64,000 nucleotides of DNA from Cucumis sativus (lineage: Eukaryota > Streptophyta > Magnoliopsida > Cucurbitales > Cucurbitaceae): positions 4,774,001-4,838,000 of the forward strand of contig NC_026658.2 in NCBI RefSeq assembly GCF_000004075.3, given 5' to 3'. The notes beneath the pieces are model-generated. The model had not been told where the DNA came from. It was given only the letters and a program-made list of their open reading frames with translations, and ran no database searches. Positions 42,172 to 51,822 of the stretch are shown here, one piece after another. The translations under genes were made by a program, and so were the position numbers. How positions within the stretch are numbered: the first letter of the stretch is position 1; every line of letters begins with the position of its first letter.

Positions 42172-45100
42172 CTACACAAATCGTCCAACAAATTCAGCCC
42201 ATTCTACTCGGACTGCATCGATTTCTTCTTGTTCATAGGTATGTATTGTGTTAAACTGAAAAAAGGGATAAACATACCATAAGAATAAATCATATATAAA
42301 TCATAACATAATGATAAATAATAATACGTACAAGATCACTTATGTGGGAATTAGAGTTTTTCACTAGTTCTCGTAGATACTTTTGCACATAGTACCCACA
42401 TTCTATAGAACCCAAAGGACGGGGGCACTGCGTGGAAAAAAATATTGAAAGAAAGAAATGTACTTGAGTCATACAATTATAATGCAAGTTTAATATGGTA
42501 TAGAAATCAATCAAAGCAAACTAACCTTTATAGGTTTCCAACGTATACGAGAGCGATATTGTTTAGGAGAATGTTCAAATTGCCAATGTTTCAACGACCT
42601 ACACAGTTTGAGACATTAGAATAACATAATTGTAAATGTCAACAACCATGAGAGTTGAAAACACTTACTTATTTATGACTCCTTGAAATTCTGGTAGAAT
42701 CTTAGTTCGTAGGGGGTCCATGACATAAACACAATTTTCTCGAAGATCGATAACAATCAATATCCAGTGACAAGTACTGGTAATAATCAACGTTATAATA
42801 TTATCATTTATGAAACTTTAATCAAGTAGAAACAATTCAAACCGTCATTACTTACCCAGTGTTATAAGGGATGAGCACTAGTTGATCCAAGTTTGCCATT
42901 TCTAACCTGCTGATTAGATTTCTAGAACGATTTTCTTGAGATTTTATATGCGACGAAATGGTTGCTTGGTCAACTAGTACAAACCTTTTTGTTATCTCAG
43001 AGTCGCATGCATTCCAAAGACACCTGTAAAATAAAATGTACTATAAAACATTAATACATAAACAAATATAGTCCATGAATCAAGATGTGTAAAAAGGTTG
43101 ATATACTTACGCAATGTATGTAAGTATGCACGAATAACCAATTTCAGTCATTCCACAATATTGTATGATGTCGTCAGGGCGTAAATAAATTGTTTTCTCC
43201 TTCCCAAAGATATGCTCATTCAAATTGATTTGAATCATATCCTTCACTTGCATTGTGTGGATCGCGTATCTATTTAGGAGCTTAATGGTAACGTGGACAT
43301 CCGTATATTTGGAAGATTGTGTAGTACTCTCAGTTGCAGCCATAGATGGAGCCTGCCACAACCAAAATTGCACACTCAAATTGCAAAAAGATAAGGGAAA
43401 AAAATTTGAAAAAAGGCGTACCTTTTTCTCCTGGGTCAAAATTACAAGTTTGCGAGGCCAAGCCACAAAGTTACCAATCGCTTGATTTAAAGTCTCTATT
43501 TCACCCTTTAGAGGAATCGGTAGTGCAACATCTTCAACCATGATAACATCAACCGTCACTCTAATATTATCAGCTCCTAGTGGAATTCCATGAATGGTTG
43601 GACATTGAACATCAGACTCAAACATTTTGCCTATAGCAACAACATTGTCAAGAGATCCTATAGCCAAATGACACGGTATTCCCTTCAAGATTTTAAAAAG
43701 AAAAACACGATTAAGGTCATGTCCTATAGTTAAGTTTCAAAATCAAAACACACTTAGTACCTTCAAAATATTTTCAGGCTCTTGAAGAACCTGTACCTCC
43801 AAAATTTCTTCAGGCTTTTTGACAACCATTTTTCCTTTTGGAACCTTTTTTCCTTTCTGAACCTTCTTTTCTTTTGTCTTCTTCCTCAAGACACTACTTT
43901 GAGATTGTCGAGTCTCATTTTCTTCTTGAGATTGTTGAGTCTCATTTTCCGCTTGAGATTGTTGAGTCTCATTTTCGGGTTGAGATTGTTGAGTCTCATC
44001 TTCGTCTTGAGATTGTTGACTCAATTTCAAATTTCCTCTGGCAACATTGACATGTAGGGCTGGTGAAACAAACTCACCCACTCCCCTTATACGCCCTCTA
44101 TGTTCTGGCGTGCCTAGTGCTTCAGTCAAAATATCTTGTCCCTTACGTATCGCAGCTAATTCATCCTATAACAAAAATTTTAGTTGGCCCATCATATATA
44201 TCACATCACGTCTACGACACTTAATTCAAGTACATCATTTGAACCTCATCAAGTACATCATTTGAACCTCATTAAAACAAATAACATATAATCTTACTAT
44301 TCGCTTAACACATTCGCTAGTGGCATCATCAAAGCATCCATTATTTTTCCTTTTCCGCGCTTCTTTCCATAAAGTTGCTCGATTGCAAGGATCACTTGAC
44401 AATTCCTATATGAACATACACATCATGCAATTAGCATAACCATATTGTCATAATACATTTAATTTAATTAGCAAAACTTACCAATTCCTGGGCAAGATTT
44501 GCATATCCCTTACGAGAGATGTGATGATTATATATGCATTTCGCCCTCCTTTCCCTTTGAGCAGAACTAAATACCTATATAGTAAACCTTTGACTTTAAA
44601 TTACCAAAAAACTATTCACAGTTTAGAAATTAGAATATAACTACCTCCCACTCTTCACTTAGTCTTGCTTTAACAAATGACTCCCATTGTTTCTTATCAA
44701 TATGTGAATATTTTTCTGGAGGATATTGCAAGCGAGATGGTTCGTCTTTATATGGAAGTATGTACATTTGAGTTAATGTGGACTTAAAACTTCGAAACTT
44801 CTTTGATGCAGATTGAAGAATATAATGTTTGGAACTGAGGTCCACCACGAACGACATCTGGGTAGTAAAAATCTCAAAATAATTAGAAATCGAGTAAACT
44901 ACACAAGTTCGTTACCTTAATGTTGTAAAATTCTTACTTGTATACAATCAAAAATTGTATCTTTAAGTTCCTGTGGAACTTCTTTCCAACTATTGTAAGT
45001 CAGTGGGATTTGTTGTCTAACACACACACCAATGAAACTTTGCATTTTCTTTGCATTTTCTCCAACAGGTTGACCTCGATCATTATATTCAATTGTTTTG

Positions 45101-45228
45101 CGTTCGCCAGAATTTCTTATGTGTAACAACTCGGGCATAATGGTTGGGCCACGTCGAGCAGTCTTCTTAACCTTATAACGAATAAGAACATTTCCCTCAT
45201 CTTGACTGCTGCTACACGAGTCATCCAT
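42172..45228 (-). CDS. Transposon-derived gene with DUF8039-like region and Ulp1-like protease domain
   Basis: Twelve exons, minus strand: 45228-44938, 44857-44645, 44574-44482, 44405-44298, 44165-43761, 43682-43422, 43352-43111, 43023-42856, 42776-42669, 42598-42526, 42427-42332 and 42255-42172. They total 2142 bp with no stop (713 residues). The N-terminal half (RRGPTIMP, DRGQPVGENAKK, QRERRAKCIYNHHISRKGYA) matches the plant Ptta/En/Spm-type transposon protein pattern. Next comes a repeat region (about 43880-44030) of ETQQSQ-type units and a Lys-rich stretch. Then a DUF8039-like segment (PCHLAIGS, VDVI, LPIPLKGEIETLNQAIG, AWPRKLVI). The C terminus is a Ulp1/SUMO-protease-like domain with His in CHWILIVIDL, Asp in YVMDPL and Cys in IECGYYV. 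The Gln usually found upstream of the Cys appears replaced (CPRPLGS). Similar proteins are carried by CACTA and Mutator-like elements. Terminal inverted repeats were not located, so the element type stays open. It may be a live transposon gene or a co-opted one. Confidence 0.8.
43880..44030 (-). repeat. In-frame 30-bp repeats coding ETQQSQ-type units
   Basis: Four to five consecutive, slightly diverged copies of a roughly 30-bp unit encode DETQQSQPEN, ETQQSQAEN, ETQQSQEEN and ETRQSQ variants. All copies stay in frame within exon 5 of the transposon gene. The encoded Gln/Glu/Ser segment is probably a disordered linker. Confidence 0.85.
44227..44272 (-). repeat. Perfect 23-bp tandem duplication in an intron
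   Basis: CAAGTACATCATTTGAACCT plus CAT occurs twice head to tail (44227-44249 and 44250-44272) in the intron between exons 4 and 5 of the transposon gene. Confidence 0.9.
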
Positions 45229-47029
45229 AGTATGAATCTGCAAGAAAAGTGCAAAATATACTATTATAAGATGTACCCTCACAGTCATGTCTAGGTCCTT
45301 GAGAAAGAAGATGAAAAACTGAACAATTGAAGCGTTCATTATCCACTCAAGTTCATGATGTTGGGACAAAAGTCGACAGCATGATACAGATTCTAGTATC
45401 AAAAGATATTCGAACAAAGATACAAAGACGCAATAGGTATTAGATATAATCCTTAGTTATTAAGAAATCACAACTTAACCTAAGTACGTAACTTCATATA
45501 ACGGCATCAGCATCATATATCCTAACTTCCTACAAACACAACGTACTCATTACATACTTTAGATATCCACAGCATACTGAAGATGGCATCACTTACCCTA
45601 GCTTAAAAATACAACACCTGCAAATAAGCGAGGACTAGAAACGATAGATACAATAAGAATAAGATAATTCAAAGTTTTGGGTGGGGATTAAAACTACTCA
45701 CATATACAGCAATAAGCTAAAGATTTCGATAAACGAGGAACCAAATAAGTAATGAAAACAACAAATTGAGACTTCCTGACATTCTTAGGAAGCCTTGTAA
45801 ACAGACCGACCCATTATTAAATATTAACATGCTGATCAACAAGTTAAACATTAACACTAATGAACATGCTTCCTTTTCTCTAAATTAAAGTCTTAAAAGA
45901 ACCTTAATTAACTTACTACTACATAGGTACATGTCAATTTCACATGGTAATTTTTTTTCTAGCATGATAAAATCACACAATCAAACTTGAAGAATAATAA
46001 GCGAAAAAAATACAACAATCAAATTTTCATAACAAGTAAATTCATGTCAGACCAATCTTAGCATAAAGCTTTTGACAAATCTAGGAAATGGCAGCCATGA
46101 ACAGCTACTACATGTGGGAGGCGGAGAACAAAGCAGCAAAAAAACTACACCACAAATTATCAACACAGTGAACAAAACCCACAAACAACAAAGAATGGCG
46201 GCAATCCACGTTGCACTAAAGAGGAGCCCACAAAAAACGACAGTAAGTGGTGATAGATCTAGACAACGTAGAAAAACCCGCAGAATAAACCCACTGCACA
46301 TCTACAACGATGACAAATATGAATACAATCACACTGGTTAACAACAAATACACACGAATGGCGGTAATCATTTACCCACAAAGAAAAGAAAAAGATAGAA
46401 TGCCACAGAGGAAAGAGGTGAGAAAAGACAGTGAAAATGCGAAGGAAAAAAACATTATGGAATAGATCACATAATCAAGGCCAATGACCGACATTATTGA
46501 CCGACATTGTAGCTTGAATTTTTTGCATTTTGAAGTTTCCAAATGTTTTCCCATGTCCGTCATTGTATCTCTTCTAAACAACCACCAAAGGTCAGGTTTG
46601 TTGTAGTACACACTGAGGTAAGACAAGATCACTTGATCAAAAGGGATTGACAAAGGAAAGAATTAGAAACCTTTAGAATGACCTGGACTCCAAATATGAA
46701 CATAGTTTCTACTCATATACAACAAAACTCAATTATTCATAAAAAATAATTAGATACCACAAAAGGTTAAAACTTAAGAAAATAAGGTATACTACTAATT
46801 TTACACGCACAAATATTCTTTTACACAGATTTGAAGATAACAAAGAGCCAATTGCAAGGTCGTGGTCTTCACCATTGAACCGTCTCTGATTCCAAGGTTA
46901 AGGTCAAAGTCACTCTCTTCCTCATGATAAGGGCTGAACCTTGAAGAGAGTAATATCAAACCTTCAACCTTAAAGAAAGCCATAGATATCTTAACTATTT
47001 AAGGATGTAATATAATGCATGAGAATGTT
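45229..47029. other. Flank of transposon gene, no clear gene
   Basis: Contains the presumed 5' side of the Ulp1-type transposon gene. Open frames at 46047-46301 and 46372-46653 (both minus strand) are hydrophobic or low in complexity, have no motif and are not supported. A terminal inverted repeat for the transposon might lie here, but I could not pick one. Confidence 0.45.
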
Positions 47030-47034
47030 AAACT

Positions 47035-47234
47035 TAGTAGAAGCAATAAAGTAAAGAGACACCGAGTTACGTGGAAACCTTAGTACTGGGAGAAAAACCA
47101 CGATTTACTTTTCTTATTAATTTCTCATAATCACAAATGATACAAGAGGGAAATAAATAGAATACAATATGGGACAGAAAAGGAAAGAATAGTAGGTCAA
47201 ATGTCCCTTTGGGCCAAGCCCATTAAATCTAACA
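47035..47234 (-). repeat. 3' LTR of the Copia element
   Basis: 200 bp. On the minus strand it begins TGTTAGATTTAATGGGC and ends CTTCTACTA. It contains the block ACGTGGAAACC...GTACTGGGAGAAAAACC (plus-strand reading), which is shared with the 5' LTR and with the remnant at 57.5 kb. Confidence 0.93.
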
Positions 47235-47245
47235 CTCCCCTCAAG
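47235..47245 (-). other. Polypurine tract of the Copia element
   Basis: CTTGAGGGGAG on the minus strand abuts the 3' LTR start TGTTAG. It overlaps the stop codon of the polyprotein tail. Confidence 0.8.
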
Positions 47246-48601
47246 TTGGGACATAGACATCAATGAGACCCAACTTGCTAACAAAAAAGTCAAAATTCTG
47301 TCTAAGAAGCCCCTTAGAGAGAACATCAGCAACTTGTTGGCTTGAAGAATGTACAAAATGCACACACTTCCATTGTTTAGCTTTTCTTTGATGAAGCATC
47401 AATCAATCTCAACATGTTTAGTTCTATCAAGTTGAACTAGATTGTTGGTGATAATGGCTGCCTTGTTATCACAGAATAATTTCATTGGTATCTCAACATC
47501 CTGATGAAGGTCGGACAACAATTTCTAGAGCCAAATTTCCTCACATATCCCCAAACTCATACCCTATACTCGGCCTCAGCACTGTTCCTGGCTACGACTC
47601 CTTGCTTCTTACTCCTCCAAGCTACAAGATTGCCCCATACAAAGGTACAATAATCGGAGGTAGATTTTCTGTCATCCACAAACCTGCCCAATCAAAATCA
47701 GTATAGGCCTCAATAGTTTTCCTGTCTGTCTTTCTGAACATCAATCCTTTACTAGGAGTCGTTTTCAAGTATCTCAGGATTTTGTTGATGGCCTTCATGT
47801 GTTCCTTATAGAGAGCCTTTATGACCTGGCTCACAACACTCACATTGGTCTAACATGGAACAAGTAAATCAACTTACCTACAAGGCGCTAATATTGTTCT
47901 TTTATCAACTGGAGCTTTATCACCTGAATTTCCCAATTTACAGTTGAATTCAATAGGGGTGTCAGCAGAAAAACACCCTAGCATACTTGTTCCAATTAGC
48001 CAATCAAGGATATACTACCTCTGAGATACAGACATACCTTCTTTAGATCTGGTTATTTCCATTCCAAGTAAATATTTCAGATTTCCCACGTCCTTGATTT
48101 CAAATTCATCATCTATCCTTAGTTTCAGTTGGATAATTTCAGCATGATCATCTCCAGATAAAATGATGTAATCAACATAAACAAGGAACACTGCAATCTT
48201 CCCAGCCTTGGAGATCTTTGTAAACAAAGTATGGTCAGAGTGCAGCAAATAGCAGGATTCTAACTGTATTCCGTTTAGCAACGGGGGAAAAAGTTTTTGA
48301 ATAATGAACACCATAGTTTGAGTAAACCCTTTTGCAACTAACCTCGCCTTGTGTATGTTAAGGGTTCCATCTGTTTTATATTTGAGAGTGAACACCCATT
48401 TGCATCCCACAATTTTATGTTACTTGGGTAGAGCGCAAGACACTCTAAAGCAATGTGGATATTTTTCGATAGCATTGTAGAGTCAAGGCTGGCTATGAAG
48501 GCTTTGAACTGTAAAGAGAGATTATCATAGAAAACATAGTTACAAATAGGGTATTTTGTGCAAGACCCGATACCTTTTCTCAGCGCAACGAGGATATCCA
48601 A
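47241..48601 (-). pseudogene. Broken Copia pol: reverse transcriptase, RNase H and tail
   Basis: Four disconnected minus-strand pieces. 48601-48338: short degenerate frame. 48410-48015: the RT palm, beginning GCKWVFTLKYKTDGTL with ARLVAKGFTQT, followed by FLVYVDYIILSG, where the catalytic YVDD motif reads YVDY, so the second Asp is lost. 47843-47622: the RT/RNase H junction (INKILRYLKTTPSKGLMF, AYTDFDWAG). 47400-47241: the family's closing segment (VADVLSKGLL, SKLGLIDVYVPT) with its stop at 47241-47243. Frameshifts and deletions separate the pieces, so no functional polymerase can be made. Confidence 0.88.
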
Positions 48602-48961
48602 AGAAGGATCATTTTCATCAAGGTTCCCTGAATGATCCCATTAAGCCTCATTGCCAACAGTTTCTACTCTGACCTCAGTCTCACCACCAATGTCCTTTTC
48701 TTTCACATTTCTAGGAACAACAACATCAGATGTGTCATTCTCACTCATTTTACTTTCAACACATGATTCGAGTCTTGGACTAGAGTCGACTAATCAGTAG
48801 GGGACTCAATTTGCTTTCTGAGATTTCTCCAATAGTATGTTTTCCAGGAGACTTAGCTTGTAGGTAGGACTATGAGATGAGCATCAGAATCAGATAAGGT
48901 ACTAGGAGTAGGTTCGATAAACTCTAATGTACAGTTAGACTCTTCACTCACACTCTCCCCA

Positions 48962-49425
48962 TTAAGGAGGGAAGGGGTATATGTCCAAGTATACGACCTC
49001 AAACAACATCAAACCTGAGGTTAAGTCCTGCAAGGAAGTCATAAATACGATCATCTTCTTCAAGTCTAGCATATTGTATACCGGAGTATCCCATACTATT
49101 TCTCTGCACAAGTCCATCTCTTGCCAGAGAAGAGAAAGCTTACTGAAGTAGGAGGTTATATCTGGTGTTCCTTGCTTGCAGTCATGGACTTGTTTCCTCA
49201 GCGTATACAACTGAGAAGCGTTCTGACGCTTTGAATGGAGTTTCTGAGTCGTGACCCATAGATCCTTTTCAGTAGTTGCATAAAGTGGAGACGGCCTATA
49301 TGTGGTTCCATACTATTAATCAGAATAGACCGAATAAAGGAGTCCTCTCCTTTCCAGAAGCGTTGCAAGGCATTACTTGGTGGAGGACGGACAATCTTCC
49401 TTGTCAAAAAGCCAAATTGTGCCAA
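48962..49425 (-). pseudogene. Broken Copia gag remnant
   Basis: Two overlapping minus-strand frames, 49425-49198 and 49210-48962, cover a retrotransposon gag (UBN2-type) core: ILINSMEPHIGRLHF, then LRKQVHDCKQGTPDITSYFS and LSLLWQEMDLC. A frameshift near 49200 separates them. A further minus frame at 49976-49677 lies between the PBS and gag and reads through the leader; it has no recognised domain. Confidence 0.82.
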
Positions 49426-49933
49426 CCCTCGAGAAACATCTTGATCGATTGGGACTAGGAAAAATAATTTTGGTCATTCAGCTTCTCCTCTGGAAAAGTC
49501 CCTGTAGATGGTGCTAGAGAACCAATTATATAATTTGAGGACAAGTTAGGGAGTGAAGTTACCGAGTTCCTGGAATACATCGGAAAATTGGTCGATTTGG
49601 ATTGCGCCAAGGATTCACCAACTTCAAATCCAAATATGTTATACCCTCGATTGATCCCGAAACTATGAATGTGCAGCTAGTCAAAAGGGTATTGAGATTG
49701 GACTTGGGATGACAAATGAGAGAAAATTGGCTGGTTTATGGAGGTGTTCGACGACGGCGCGTAAGGGTAAGATGGAGTGCATGCAGCTGGTTTCTGGTGT
49801 TGTGCTGTGCAGCTGACTCCGAAGATTGTGATTGCCAGGGTCTTTTGAAGCTGGTGGACTAGCTTCTCTATGACGGCCTCTATCTCTATCTGGGTTTCAC
49901 CTATACCGGTGTCTAGGATTTCGTCTTTAGCTC

Positions 49934-49945
49934 GCTCTGATACCA
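49934..49945 (-). other. Primer binding site (initiator tRNA-Met type)
   Basis: TGGTATCAGAGC on the minus strand directly follows the end of the 5' LTR, as is standard in plant Copia elements. Confidence 0.9.
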
Positions 49946-50144
49946 TATTAGATTCGATAAAGTAAAGAGACACCAAGTTACGTGGAAACCCAAGTACTGG
50001 GAGAAAAACTACGTTTTAATTTTCTTATTAATTTCTCATAATCACAAAAATACAAGGGGGTAAATAAATAGAATACAGTGTGGGATAAAAAAGGAAAGAA
50101 TATTAGGTCAAATCTCCCTTTGGGCCAAGCCACTAAATATAACA
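49946..50144 (-). repeat. 5' LTR of the Copia element
   Basis: 199 bp, starting TGTTATATTTAGTGGC on the minus strand and ending TCTAATA just before the PBS. It aligns end to end with the 3' LTR, with substitutions and small gaps. Confidence 0.93.
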
Positions 50145-50149
50145 AAACT

Positions 50150-50973
50150 CATCAACAAGGATAAGTAAGTCCACATGCAATAGACGTGGCCTTTTAGTTC
50201 TACAATGTATTGATCTTACTTGACTAAATATCCTGGGAAGAAGAGTTCAGCAATTAAGGATGAAGATGGGAGTTAAATTAGAAAGCTTAGTAACTTGAAA
50301 AATATACATATGTATCAAATGTAATATATGTGGTTTTTGGCTAAATGATGGAACAGTCAATTAAAAAACTGTTTGAACTACATCATCCTTTCAAGAATTT
50401 AACCCGAGATAAAAATTCTTTTGAAATTTAAAGTAGTTAGTTTACAAATTCCCTTCAAACTTGTAATTTAGCTTCATTCATTTTCAGTTTTCACATACAT
50501 CTATCTACAACCCTATTGAAATAGCCTACCCTTGTTGAATATAATTGACCAAATTGCCGACTCTAAGTTACCTTACTCCCCTCCCCTACAACATTTGGGG
50601 CCAAGAATATTAATCCTAGGTAGGTGGCCTCTATGGGTTAAACTTTGAACCCATTTCTTAATCCTTATAAGTCTTCTATTATACCCACGGACCTTATTGA
50701 CCAGAAGGTCAACCTGATGATTACGTCTAAACTTTTTTTTATACAACTCTGTCCAAGTTCTGTTCAAGTTGTTCTCAATTAAAACCAAACAGGTAGCTCT
50801 CTTTCCAAGCAACTGAAAAAAGCCTCTTGAAAGAAAAATTTGAACTACCAACACAAAAGCAACAAGCAATCCCATCCGAAAAGGCACCTAAGCTCCCAAT
50901 TCCTCTTCAGTCACGTTGAAGCTAACCATTCCTGCGTTTTAAATTCTTCCTCCTAATAACAACCCAACCTGCC
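50150..50973. other. Spacer and promoter of the DUF1218 gene
   Basis: No gene supported. A minus-strand frame at 50573-50887 has no motif and lies in the presumed promoter or leader of the DUF1218 gene. No convincing TATA box was seen. Confidence 0.5.
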
Positions 50974-51822
50974 ATGGGAAAACACCGTTTTGGCTATGCC
51001 TTAAGCCTCTCCATCGTTGTCTCACTAGCACTCATTGCCTTTGTCTCGTGTGTAGCTGCAGAATTGCACAGAACAAAGGTACAGACTCAAAAGTTTCATT
51101 GTTAAATAAGATTTTGGTTTTTGACTAACAATCCACTGTTTTTGGTAGACGAAAGACCTCAAGTTGGATGGGAAGTTGTGCTATTTGCCTGAAAGTCAAG
51201 CATTTGGATATGGGGTTGCAGCTTTGGCCTGTTTGGTTATGGCTCAAGTTATTGGGAATATTTTACTTTGCACGAGTTGCAGTATCAATTCAAGAGAGAA
51301 GAAGAGAAGTGAACAACCTCCTAAAAGACCAAATTTAGCCACATTTTTTCTTGTTGTTTCATGGTAGGTGTGATTTTATTTCTCTCGTTTTAACTCATTC
51401 ATCAACCATTAAGAATTCTTCCAAATCACCAGTCATAGGCATGAGCTCATCATCTGATCTCATTCATCTTCAAATGAAATTTAATTTGATAACATTTCGT
51501 TCTTGATTGAGAACCTTCGAAGAGATTCATAAGATTTCCAGAGAAAATAAGAATCAATATATAATTGAACTGTGAATGAGAGTGGATTTGATGTTCTAGG
51601 GCAAGCTTTACCGTGGTGATATTGCTACTGAGCACGGCGTCGAGTATGAGCAGACAGCAGCCGTACGCGACGGGATGGTTGGGCGGAGAGTGCTACTTGG
51701 TGAAAAGCGGTGTATACGTCGCCGCAGCAATTCTAATCCTCATCTCGATATGCTCAACTGTAGGCTCCGCCGTAACAGTTCGAATCAACGAATCCAGAAA
51801 ATCTACCACACTTCCAAAATGA
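50974..51822 (+). CDS. DUF1218 four-helix membrane protein (MWL/DESIGUAL family)
   Basis: Three exons, 50974-51078, 51149-51363 and 51600-51822 (543 bp, 180 residues). The first junction is in phase 0 and the second restores a Trp codon (TG|G). Four hydrophobic helices are visible: an N-terminal one within MGKHRFGYALSLSIVVSLAL to about residue 29; one at FGYGVAALACLVMAQVIGNI; one in ATFFLVVSWASFTVVILLL; and one in VYVAAAILILISICSTVGSA. Conserved-type cysteines occur in the loops (LCYLPES, CTSCSI, GECYLVK). Arabidopsis DUF1218 members include MWL1/2 (lignin in the cell wall) and DESIGUAL proteins (leaf symmetry), located at the plasma membrane or ER. The precise subgroup of this one is not determined. 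The C-terminal tail is short and basic. No disruption is seen. Confidence 0.9.

Larger units (their letters stand above)
47030..50149 (-). mobile_element. Internally deleted Copia LTR retrotransposon with 5-bp TSD
   Basis: A complete but shortened Ty1/Copia-type element in minus orientation, 3110 bp from LTR to LTR (47035-50144). Each side is flanked by AAACT (47030-47034 and 50145-50149), the target-site duplication. The 5' LTR is 49946-50144, followed by the PBS TGGTATCAGAGC (initiator tRNA-Met). The 3' LTR is 47035-47234, preceded by a polypurine tract. Between them are gag remnants, part of reverse transcriptase, part of RNase H and the polyprotein tail, all broken by stops and frameshifts. 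The protease and integrase regions are not recognisable, so a large internal deletion has occurred. The LTRs differ at roughly two dozen positions by eye (about 12 percent), which means an old insertion. It cannot encode its own mobility. Confidence 0.93.

Noticed and set aside
43255..44265. Plus-strand frames across the transposon gene
   Set aside because: Antisense shadows of exons 5-7; the Leu/Ser repeats only mirror the ETQQSQ repeats.
46047..46653. Two hydrophobic minus-strand frames
   Set aside because: Low-complexity content with no motif and no splice context; they lie in probable transposon flank.
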